Source: JAUIAI01 sp963976885
Lineage (GTDB): Bacteria > Pseudomonadota > Gammaproteobacteria > Burkholderiales > Burkholderiaceae_E
Assembly: GCA_963976885.1 (NCBI GenBank)
Contig: CAXBNM010000025.1
Location: 1-22,282, forward strand
Length of the DNA: 22,282 nt
Reading direction: 5' to 3'
A program made the translations under genes and the position numbers. Below are positions 15,992 through 22,282 of the stretch, piece by piece. Numbering within the stretch: the first letter of the stretch is position 1; every line of letters starts with the position of its first letter. The notes beneath the pieces were generated by a model that saw only the letters and a program-made list of their open reading frames with translations, ran no database searches and was not told where the DNA came from.

Positions 15992-16477
15992 TTACTCTTT
16001 GATGGTCGCGGCGACAAAATTGCGCACCGCGGCGCCCACCTTGGCAACCGCCGGGCAATCATCGGCGTGATGGCGAGCGGCCAGCGTGGCAAGATCGTTC
16101 ACGCCCAGCCAGACTTGCCCCTGCGCATCTTCCCAGGCCAGCGCCTTGAGCGGCAGATCGATCGCAAACGACTGGCTGCACTGCATCAGCGGCGTGCCGC
16201 CCTGAGGGTTCCCGAAAATCAGCAATTCGGTGGGACGCAACTCCTGATTCACCTTGCGCGCGCCGGCAGCATGATCGACGCGGGCGAAGATTTTCATGCC
16301 CTTGCCGCTGACCAGTTTTTCGAAGCGATCGATGGTTACGGCCACCGAATACGGGCTTTTGCTGCTCAGCAGGCCGGCGGCGGCGGCTTGGGTATCGGCC
16401 GCCTGGGCGGCAGTAGCGCCAACGCTCAGCAGGGTGAAGCTCGCCATTGCGCCAAGAAGGTGTCGAAGTCTCGTCAT
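15992..16477 (-). CDS. Secreted DUF302-family protein
   Basis: A 161-residue protein with a clear Sec signal peptide (MTRLRHLLGAMASFTLL, cleavage after AQA near residue 26), so it is probably periplasmic. The body matches DUF302: SPYSVAVTIDRFEKLVSGKGMKIFARVDHAAGA (split across 41-73), then LLIFGNPQGGTPLM (85-98) and LPLKALAWEDAQGQVWLGVND. DUF302 has no settled biochemical role. A Cys at 100 and one near 142 could form a disulphide in the periplasm, an inference. The ATG at 16477 has CCGGAG upstream. It is divergent from the cobalamin riboswitch unit, with no sign of shared control. Confidence 0.9.
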   Translation of the reverse strand: MTRLRHLLGAMASFTLLSVGATAAQAADTQAAAAGLLSSKSPYSVAVTIDRFEKLVSGKGMKIFARVDHAAGARKVNQELRPTELLIFGNPQGGTPLMQCSQSFAIDLPLKALAWEDAQGQVWLGVNDLATLAARHHADDCPAVAKVGAAVRNFVAATIKE

Positions 16478-16589
16478 GTTTTTCTCCGGTAGTCAGACTG
16501 AAGGGGATCCACAAGGATAGTCTCCCCGGGCCCGGCGGGACTTACAGAGACTTATTGCAAGCAGCGGTAACGGCCAGGGGGCGAGCGGC

Positions 16590-16595
16590 TATAAT
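16590..16595 (+). promoter_or_regulatory. -10 promoter element for the cobalamin-regulated transcript
   Basis: A perfect TATAAT stands 10 nt before the first conserved riboswitch bases (AGGTGCC at 16606), the spacing expected for a transcript that begins with the aptamer. No good -35 hexamer is found 16-18 bp upstream (TTGCAA at 16555-16560 is too far), so an activator or a weak -35 is implied. Confidence 0.6.
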
Positions 16596-16604
16596 CAGGC
16601 GGCA

Positions 16605-16816
16605 ACAGGTGCCCGGAGCAGTAGCGATACCGGGTTAAACGGGAAGGAGTCAGGCGCATACGGGGTTGTCACCCGGGGATGGCCTGAACGACGCTGCCCC
16701 CGCAACGGTAAGCAGAGGCGTCCGCCGCGACGCGCACACGCTCAATCCGCCACTGATCGACCTCTCGATTGGGAAGGCGAGCGCGATGTCATCTGCCAGC
16801 CCGGATACCGGCCTGA
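16605..16816 (+). promoter_or_regulatory. Cobalamin riboswitch aptamer
   Basis: Conserved blocks appear in the right order: AGGTGCCC (16606-16613), GGTTAAACGGGAA (16633-16645), the B12-box core GACGCTGCCCCCGCAACGG (16690-16708) followed by TAAGC, CCGCCACTG (16747-16755), GGGAAGGCGAGC (16771-16782) and GCCAGCCCGGATACCGGCC (16795-16813). It lies directly upstream of a btuB-like receptor gene, the classic target: adenosylcobalamin binding should switch the receptor off when B12 is plentiful. The 157 nt between aptamer and ATG form the expression platform. Confidence 0.95.
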
Positions 16817-16859
16817 GGCAATTCATGGCGCAGCACGGCGGGTGTTGCCGACGTGAATG

Positions 16860-16968
16860 GATCCGGCCGGTCTGGCGTGTTCTGTTCCGCCGCAGGTGTC
16901 CCGACCAATTTGCGCTGCCATAAATCGAAATGATCCGGTATGCACGGGGTGTGCCCGGATCGGTGGAG
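16860..16968 (+). promoter_or_regulatory. Candidate expression platform of the cobalamin riboswitch
   Basis: A hairpin GATCCGG (16932-16938) / CCGGATC (16955-16961) with an inner GCAC/GTGC stem ends just before the ribosome site GGTGGAG (about 16962-16968) of the receptor gene. A second copy of GATCCGG at 16860-16866 could compete for the same right arm. That copy, as ATCCGGCCGG, is also complementary to CCGGAT and CCGGCC within the aptamer's 3' block. Mutually exclusive pairings next to the ribosome site fit translational control. This is base-pairing by eye; no folding energy was computed. Confidence 0.5.
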
Positions 16969-16973
16969 TATTC

Positions 16974-18904
16974 ATGAGTTCAAATCCCTCACGGCAGGCC
17001 CGACCTGCTCATGCCCAACGCGGCGCCTTGCGCGCACCGTTGCTGATGACGTCGCTGGCCTTGGCCTTGATGACCATCGGGCAGGCGGCCAGCGCGCAAC
17101 AGCGCGACAATCCGGCCACCCTGGCCGGCGCGCATTCACTCGCACCGGTGTTGGTCACGGCCACGCGCTCGCCGCAGTCGGCGGTAAATCTGGTGTCCGA
17201 CATTGAATCGGTATCCTTGCGCGGCCTGCGCACCGATGGCGCTCTCAGCACTGTCGATCGCCTCAGCACGCTCTCCGGCGTCAGCGTGGTGCGCAATGGC
17301 GGCCCCGGCGGCACCAGCTGCGCGGCACCTCGACCGCGCAATCCCTGTTGCTGGTGGATGGCTTTCGGATGTCCTCGGCCTCATTGGCTCAACCCACCTA
17401 CGAAGCCTTGCCTTTCGGTCTGGTTGACCGGATGGAAGTGCTGCGCGGTCCGGCCTCGGGTCTGTATGGTGCCGATGCCATCGGTGGTGTGATTCAGTTG
17501 TTTACGCCCATGGCCCGGCAGGGGTTGGCGTACAGCGGCGATGTGTCGTTCGGCAGTCATGGCACTCGCCAGCTGGGCGCCGGCATCTCCGGTGGCTCGG
17601 GGGCGATCACGGCCGGCCTGCAGTTGACCCGCGACAGCAGTGATGGCTTCAACGTGCGGCGTGCCGATGCGTTCGGCTTCAATGCCGATGACGATGGCTA
17701 TGAACGTGAAGGCGTGCTGGCCCATGTAACGGCTCAGTACTCGGCGAACAGCTCGCTGCGCGCCGTTTTCATGCGTACCGACCTTGAGGCCGATTTTGAC
17801 GACGGCACCTTTGCCGGCGCCCGCGTTGACACGCGCAGCGAACTGGCCGGCCTGACCAACACGACCGAGTTGCCCGATCAATCGGTGATCGTGCTGAAGC
17901 TGGGCCGCAGTCGTGACCGCAGCATCAGCAATTCCAGCTTTGCCAGCCGCTTTGAAACCACGCAGGATCAGATTCAGGCCACGCTGACCCGGCCGGTCGC
18001 GCCCGGTGTTGAAATGCAGCTCAGCTACGAGCGCCTGAAAGAAGAAGTCGATACGGTTGACTATGCTTCTGCCGACGCGCTGACCCGCAAGACCAACAGC
18101 TATGGCGCCTCGATCACCGGTCGCGAAGGCGCGCACATTCTGCAGTTGAGCGTGCGTCGCGACAAAAGCGATCAGTACGACGATCAGACCAACGCGACCT
18201 TCTCGTACGGCTATATGCTCAGTTCGGCGATGCGGGTTGGCGGCGCTTACAGCACTGGTTACCGGGCGCCCGGTTTCAATGACTTGTATTACCCCGGCTA
18301 TGGCCGTGCCGGCATTCGTCCGGAAGAGTCGCGCAACATCGAATTCGGTGCTTACTGGGATCAGGTCAGCAAAGACAATCCGTCGGGATGGCAAGGCAAG
18401 GCGGTATTGTTTGCCAATCGCATCGACGACCTGATTGTTTACAACTCGGTCTGTCCGGATACCGATCCGCAGTATGCGTTCGGCTGCGCCGACAACGTCA
18501 ACGAAGCCAGCATCAATGGCCTGAGCCTGTCGCTTGGTCGGGCGATGGGCGGGTTTGCCTGGCGTGTGAATGCTGATTTCCTCGACCCGACCGACGACAC
18601 GCTCGACAAGCGTCTGGCGCGCCGCGCCACGCGTCAGCTCAGCGCCCGGTTCAGCTATGCGTTGCGCGAATTCACGTTTGGTTCGGTGGTCAAGGTGTCG
18701 GGCGATCGCTATGACGACGCGCAGAACAACGTGCGCCTCGGTGGTTTTGTCACGGCAGACCTGAGCATGAACTATGCGCTGAGCAAGCAGGCGGCCCTTA
18801 CCGTCAGCGCGGTCAATGTTGCCGACCGCGACTACTCCACGGCGGGTGGTTACTTCAGTCAACCGCGTACGCTGATGGTCGGCTTGCGCTTCAATTCGCT
18901 GTAA
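16974..18904 (+). pseudogene. btuB: btuB-like TonB-dependent cobalamin receptor, frameshifted in the plug domain
   Basis: The ATG at 16974 (GGAG upstream) opens a signal peptide (hydrophobic MTSLALALMTIGQAASA) and a TonB-box region LAPVLVTATRSPQ, then plug sequence up to VVRNGGPGGT. At 17316-17318 the frame is lost. The plug continues in another frame as LRGTSTAQSLLLVDGFRM, then LVDRMEVLRGPASGLYGADAIGGV and a full 22-strand-type barrel to the stop at 18904. Compared with E. coli BtuB (GGSGQLSSIFIRGT), the residues equivalent to S-I-F plus one base are missing, so a 10-nt deletion (3n+1) explains it; restoring it would give about 646 residues. The rest is undamaged, which suggests a recent mutation or a sequencing/assembly error. 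The upstream cobalamin riboswitch supports a role in B12 or corrinoid uptake across the outer membrane. Confidence 0.88.
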
Positions 18905-18920
18905 GTCGGAGCGCAGGACG

Positions 18921-18943
18921 CCGCCCGCCGCGCTGGCGGGCGG
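18921..18943 (+). terminator. Hairpin behind the cobalamin receptor gene
   Basis: CCGCCCGCC (18921-18929) pairs perfectly with GGCGGGCGG (18935-18943) over 9 bp, loop GCGCT, 16 nt after the receptor stop and 54 nt before the next start. Only TT follows, so it is a strong hairpin without a real U-tract. Confidence 0.6.
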
Positions 18944-18997
18944 TTAGCATACCGACTCGGATCGCATTGCCCTGAGGGCAGTAACAAGGAGCTTGCA

Positions 18998-19663
18998 ATG
19001 AGTTGGATCAGGACCATAGCCGTCACCGAAGCTGGCGGGCGCCTGAAAGCCTTGTACGACCTGATCAAAGGGTCGGACGATAACGTCGACAACATCATGG
19101 CGGTGCACAGTCTGCGCCCGCACACGATGCAAGGTCATATGGCCTTGTACAAGGCCACCTTGCATCACCCGGGCAATACCTTGCCCGAATGGTTTCTGGA
19201 GCTGATCGGCGTGCTGGTCAGCGACCTGAACCGATGTGGGTATTGCGTTGAGCATCACAGCGCCGGTCTGCAACGACTGCTGGCCGATGACGGCCGGCAT
19301 GCATCGATGCTTGGCGCGATCGGCGTGTCGGTCGTGGCCGCCTATGCGCCGCGCGGCCTCGATGAGCCAAACCCGGTTCTCGACACCGAGGCGCTGAGCG
19401 GCCTCGGGCTCACCCCCGGCATGCTGGCCTTGCTCGATTACGCCGCCACGCTGACCCTTGCACCGGCCAGCCTGAGCAAGGGCAGTATCGCGCAGCTTCG
19501 TGCCGCCGGCGTTGATGAAGGCGAAATTCTCGAAGTCAATCAGGTCGCTGCCTACTTTGCGTATGCCAACCGGACCGTGCTCGGTCTGGGCGTCAACACC
19601 GAGGGCGACACGCTCGGCTTGTCGCCGGGCAGCACCGACGCCGACACCTGGGAGCATCGCTGA
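18998..19663 (+). CDS. AhpD/carboxymuconolactone decarboxylase-like (peroxidase-related) protein
   Basis: A 221-residue protein of the AhpD-like superfamily. The redox motif is Cys80-Gly-Tyr-Cys83 with His87 four residues on and Glu68 twelve residues before Cys80. This matches the Glu/Cys/Cys/His spacing of the AhpD proton relay, although AhpD's second His between the cysteines is Tyr82 here. Such proteins reduce hydroperoxides or act on unknown substrates; many are annotated as uncharacterised peroxidase-related enzymes. AAGGAG stands just upstream of the ATG at 18998. It is followed after 3 nt by mtnA, so the two are almost certainly co-transcribed and translationally coupled, which hints at a shared pathway. 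Confidence 0.88.
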   Translation: MSWIRTIAVTEAGGRLKALYDLIKGSDDNVDNIMAVHSLRPHTMQGHMALYKATLHHPGNTLPEWFLELIGVLVSDLNRCGYCVEHHSAGLQRLLADDGRHASMLGAIGVSVVAAYAPRGLDEPNPVLDTEALSGLGLTPGMLALLDYAATLTLAPASLSKGSIAQLRAAGVDEGEILEVNQVAAYFAYANRTVLGLGVNTEGDTLGLSPGSTDADTWEHR

Positions 19664-19666
19664 GCC

Positions 19667-20755
19667 ATGCGTGTTGACGGACAACACTGGCGCTCAGTCT
19701 GGGCCGAGGCCGATCAGCAAGCCGTTGGCATCATCGACCAGACCCGCCTGCCGCACGAGTTTCAAACCTTGTCGCTGCGTAGCGCCGACGAAGTTTTTCA
19801 GGCCATCAGACAGATGCAGGTCCGGGGCGCGCCACTCATTGGGGCGCTCGCAGCCTACGGCGTGGCGCTTGAGATGAATCGCGACGCCGGCGATCCGGCC
19901 TTGACGCAAGTGATTGCTCATCTGGCCGAGGCCCGGCCCACGGCCATCAATCTACGCTGGGCGCTCGACCGGATGGCACAGCATCTGGCTGCATTGCCGG
20001 CGGGCGATCGTCGTTCGGCGGCCTGGGCGCTGGCTGCCACCATTGCCGATGAAGATGTTGAACTGAATCGCGCCATTGGCGAGCACGGCCTGCAACTGAT
20101 TCGCGATGCCATCGCGGCGCGCGAACCGGGCCGCACGCTGAACATCCTGACCCATTGCAATGCGGGCTGGCTGGCCACCGTCGATCTGGGCACGGCCACG
20201 GCGCCGATTTACCGTGCGTTTGATGAAGGCTTGCCCATTCATGTCTGGGTTGACGAAACCCGGCCGCGCAATCAGGGCGCCAGTCTGACTTGCTGGGAAC
20301 TGGGCCGCCACGGCGTGCCGCACACGCTGATTGCCGACAATGCGGGCGGGCACCTGATGCAGCACGGTCAGGTCGACCTGTGTCTGGTCGGCAGCGACCG
20401 CACAACGGCCAGCGGCGATGTCTGCAACAAGATCGGCACTTATCTGAAGGCCCTGGCTGCCCACGATAACGGCGTGCCGTTTTATGTAGCCTTGCCATCC
20501 TCGACCATTGACTGGTCGATTCATGATGGCGTGCGTGAAGTGCCGATCGAAGCGCGCAGCGCTGATGAAATACTGACCATTGCCGGGCGCGATCCGGCCG
20601 GCGCCGTCACCACGGTACAGATTGCGCCGCCCGGCACCGAGGCCGCCAATCCAGCCTTCGATGTCACGCCGGCCCGACTGGTCAGTGGCCTGATTACCGA
20701 GCGCGGCCTGTGCGCCGCCGATGCCGATTCGATGGCCCGACTGTTTGGCAGATAG
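19667..20755 (+). CDS. mtnA: S-methyl-5-thioribose-1-phosphate isomerase
   Basis: A 362-residue aldose-ketose isomerase of the eIF2B-like family that converts 5-methylthioribose 1-phosphate to the ribulose form in methionine salvage. Relatives also act on 5-deoxyribose 1-phosphate. Marks: QVRGAPLIGALAAYG (51-65), THCNAGWLAT with catalytic Cys164, VDETRPRNQGASLT (195-208), DNAGGHLM (224-231) and GSDRTTASGDVCNKIGTY with Asp244. Length is normal. It starts 3 nt after the AhpD-like gene and ends 42 nt before a denD-like gene. No mtnB, mtnC, mtnD, mtnK or mtnP is in view, so the rest of the pathway must be elsewhere, or the enzyme serves another deoxysugar phosphate route. Confidence 0.95.
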   Translation: MRVDGQHWRSVWAEADQQAVGIIDQTRLPHEFQTLSLRSADEVFQAIRQMQVRGAPLIGALAAYGVALEMNRDAGDPALTQVIAHLAEARPTAINLRWALDRMAQHLAALPAGDRRSAAWALAATIADEDVELNRAIGEHGLQLIRDAIAAREPGRTLNILTHCNAGWLATVDLGTATAPIYRAFDEGLPIHVWVDETRPRNQGASLTCWELGRHGVPHTLIADNAGGHLMQHGQVDLCLVGSDRTTASGDVCNKIGTYLKALAAHDNGVPFYVALPSSTIDWSIHDGVREVPIEARSADEILTIAGRDPAGAVTTVQIAPPGTEAANPAFDVTPARLVSGLITERGLCAADADSMARLFGR

Positions 20756-20797
20756 ACTGTTGGTACTTACTGAACGATAACAACTGGAGAACACCCG

Positions 20798-21775
20798 ATG
20801 AATGTGATGATCATTGGCGCCGCCGGCATGATCGGCCGCAAACTGGCCGAGCGCATCGCCGCCGACGGAACAGTCGGCGGTCGCGCGGTTGACGCACTGC
20901 ACCTGGTCGATGTGGTGCCGCCAACCGCCCCGGCCGGCAAGATCGATTCGATTGCCACCGAGGCGCTCGATCTGTCGGTAGCCGGCAGCGCCACCCGCCT
21001 GGTCGCCCGCCGCCCCGATCTGATCTTCCACTTTGCCGCCATCGTATCCGGCGAAGCCGAGGCCGATTTTGAAAAAGGCTACCGGATCAACCTGGACGGT
21101 ACGCGCGACCTGTTCGAGGCCATTCGCGCCGAGAGCGAGAAAAAGCCGTATTGCCCGCGGGTCGTGTTCACCTCGTCGATTGCGGTGTTCGGCGCACCGT
21201 TCCCCGAGCTGATTCCGGACGAGTTCCATCTGACGCCGCTGACCAGCTACGGCACCCAGAAAGCCATCGGCGAGTTGCTGCTGGCCGACTACACGCGGCG
21301 CGGTATTTTCGATGGCGTCGGCATTCGCCTGCCGACGATCTGCATCCGACCCGGCAAGCCCAACAAGGCCGCCTCGGGCTTTTTCTCGGGCATTCTGCGC
21401 GAGCCGATCAATGGCCAGGAAGCCGTCCTGCCGGTGTCCGATCAGGTCCGCCACTGGTTCTCGAGCCCGCGCTCGGCCATCGAGTTCTGTCTGCATGCGG
21501 CAACCCTGCCCGGTGAGCAGATCGGCCCGCGTCGCAACCTGAGCATGCCCGGTTTGTCGGTCACGGTGGCCGAGCAGATCGAAGCGCTGGGCCGGGTGGT
21601 CGGTGAGCAAGCGGTCAAACTTATTCGCCGGGAAGCCGATCCGACCATTCAGGCAATTGTGGCCGGCTGGCCGACCAACTTTGATGCCTCGCGGGCCCAG
21701 GCACTCGGTTTCAAGGCCGAGAGCTCGTTCGACGACATCATCAAGGTTTATCTTGAAGACGAAATGAACGGCTGA
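20798..21775 (+). CDS. NAD-dependent sugar-acid dehydrogenase, DenD-like (extended SDR)
   Basis: A 325-residue extended short-chain dehydrogenase close to D-erythronate dehydrogenase (DenD), which oxidises D-erythronate to 2-oxo-tetronate. The Rossmann motif is GAAGMIG (7-13), the catalytic Ser is in TSSIAVFG (126/127) and the YxxxK pair is Tyr151 and Lys155 (SYGTQKAIGELL). PTICIRPGKPNKAASGFFSGILREP and the C-terminal part are as in that group. The ATG at 20798 has only a modest AACTGGAGAA site. It follows mtnA by 42 nt and is the last gene of the apparent operon, ending before a strong terminator. No DenK, OtnI or OtnC homologue is present here, so the substrate may be another sugar acid. 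Confidence 0.85.
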   Translation: MNVMIIGAAGMIGRKLAERIAADGTVGGRAVDALHLVDVVPPTAPAGKIDSIATEALDLSVAGSATRLVARRPDLIFHFAAIVSGEAEADFEKGYRINLDGTRDLFEAIRAESEKKPYCPRVVFTSSIAVFGAPFPELIPDEFHLTPLTSYGTQKAIGELLLADYTRRGIFDGVGIRLPTICIRPGKPNKAASGFFSGILREPINGQEAVLPVSDQVRHWFSSPRSAIEFCLHAATLPGEQIGPRRNLSMPGLSVTVAEQIEALGRVVGEQAVKLIRREADPTIQAIVAGWPTNFDASRAQALGFKAESSFDDIIKVYLEDEMNG

Positions 21776-21820
21776 GCAAGCGCTTGGGTGCCGGGCCACC
21801 GATGCTGCCGGCACAAAAGA

Positions 21821-21856
21821 AAAACGGCTGCCTGAGGTGACTCAGGCAGCCGTTTT
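21821..21856. terminator. Strong bidirectional terminator
   Basis: AAAACGGCTGCCTGAG (21821-21836) and CTCAGGCAGCCGTTTT (21841-21856) are perfectly complementary over 16 bp around the loop GTGA. The A-rich 5' flank and T-rich 3' end give U-tracts in both directions. It serves the convergent denD-like gene (stop 21775) and the molybdenum hydroxylase gene (stop 21878). Confidence 0.95.
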
Positions 21857-21877
21857 GCCGTGCGGATCAGGCGCGCT

Positions 21878-22282
21878 TCAGGCCTGTTGCAGGGCCGCCC
21901 AGACCTTGTCGGGAGACAACGGCATTGCCATGGCCAGCACCGTGTCGGCCGGTACGCCGTGGCGCAGCAAGGCATCAAACACCGCATTGGCAATAGCCGG
22001 CGTGGCGCCGATGGTGCCCAGCTCACCAACCCCTTTGACGCCCAGACGGTTGGTCTTGCACGGAATGGACTGATCCATCGCGGTGCGGAACTCGCCAATG
22101 ATGTCGGCTCGTGGCATCGCGTAGTCCATGAAGCTGCCGGTTTGCAACTGGCCGCTTTCCTGCTCGTAGACCACCGCTTCGCACAAGGCCTGACCAATCC
22201 CTTGCACCGCGCCGCCTTCAAGCTGGCCGGTCACGATCATCGGGTTGATGACCCGGCCGACGTCGTTGACGTTGGCGTATTG
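21878..22282 (-). CDS. Molybdenum hydroxylase large subunit (xanthine/CO dehydrogenase family), C-terminal fragment
   Basis: The frame is open to the window edge, so only the last 134 residues are visible. They contain NVNDVGRVINP, a GQLEGGAVQGIGQAL segment, DYAMPRADI, and GVKGVGELGTIGATPAIANAV. The last is the region of the Mo-site with the catalytic Glu (in GVGE), followed by the usual C-terminal helix. This is the molybdopterin-cytosine-dinucleotide-binding subunit of a xanthine dehydrogenase or aerobic CO dehydrogenase-like enzyme. The substrate cannot be told from this part. The small and medium subunits, if present, would lie outside the window. Confidence 0.9.
   Translation of the reverse strand, partial: QYANVNDVGRVINPMIVTGQLEGGAVQGIGQALCEAVVYEQESGQLQTGSFMDYAMPRADIIGEFRTAMDQSIPCKTNRLGVKGVGELGTIGATPAIANAVFDALLRHGVPADTVLAMAMPLSPDKVWAALQQA

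Noticed and set aside
17290..17330. Programmed frameshift or phase-variable tract in btuB
   Set aside because: There is no homopolymer, slippery heptamer or short tandem repeat at the junction, and residues needed for the plug strand are missing, which a simple frameshift would not restore.
17381..18862. 493-codon open frame on the minus strand
   Set aside because: Antisense to the TonB receptor barrel. Its composition is rich in Arg, Gln and His, as expected for a shadow frame.
19600..19667. SAM-type riboswitch upstream of mtnA
   Set aside because: Only 3 nt separate mtnA from the preceding gene, and no SAM aptamer blocks are seen in the 93-nt leader of the operon.
19952..21814. 620-codon open frame on the minus strand
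   Set aside because: It lies antisense to mtnA and the denD-like gene, whose motifs are unmistakable. Its translation has no recognisable domain and reflects high-GC codon bias.

Overview
The window is a GC-rich, densely coded stretch of a proteobacterial chromosome. The divergent ispB / rplU-rpmA-obgE-proB block with a proline tRNA behind ispB is a layout typical of Beta- and Gammaproteobacteria. The TRAP solute-binding protein, the cobalamin-riboswitch TonB receptor and the type I-secreted RTX adhesin also fit a Gram-negative host. I cannot name the species. No phage, IS element, CRISPR array or integration site is visible.

Layout. 1-4058 (+) is the C-terminal part of a giant RTX adhesin: a tandem array of Ig-like domains with an exact 300-bp period, then other extracellular domains, RTX calcium-binding repeats and a type I secretion signal. 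4126-7471 (-) carries a TakP-like TRAP solute-binding protein, a class III omega-amino-acid aminotransferase and an RraA-family aldolase-like protein, apparently a small uptake and catabolism cluster. 7692-8755 (-) is tRNA-Pro(CGG) lying 3 nt behind ispB. 8756-9315 is a gene-poor divergent promoter region. 9316-12786 (+) is rplU-rpmA-obgE-proB, in which L21 carries a C-terminal helix-hairpin-helix domain and ProB an Ala-rich N-terminal extension. 12818-13234 (-) is an unrecognised acidic protein. 13411-14472 (-) is a low-specificity threonine aldolase, divergent from a LysN/2-aminoadipate-type aminotransferase at 14600-15826 (+). 15992-16477 (-) is a secreted DUF302 protein. 16590-16973 holds a promoter and cobalamin riboswitch controlling a btuB-like receptor (16974-18904, +) that is frameshifted in its plug domain. 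18998-21775 (+) is a probable operon of an AhpD/CMD-like protein, mtnA and a denD-like dehydrogenase. 21878-22282 (-) is the C-terminus of a molybdenum hydroxylase large subunit running off the window.

Most distinctive items: the L21-HhH fusion; the frameshifted btuB under an apparently intact B12 riboswitch, whose leader contains competing complementary arms; a degenerate 11-bp-phased repeat between two convergent genes; and the CMD-mtnA-denD operon, which lacks the other methionine salvage genes in this window. Several gene ends carry strong hairpins without a T-run. Canonical terminators occur only after rpmA and after the denD-like gene. I found no clear undescribed multi-gene defence or mobile system.
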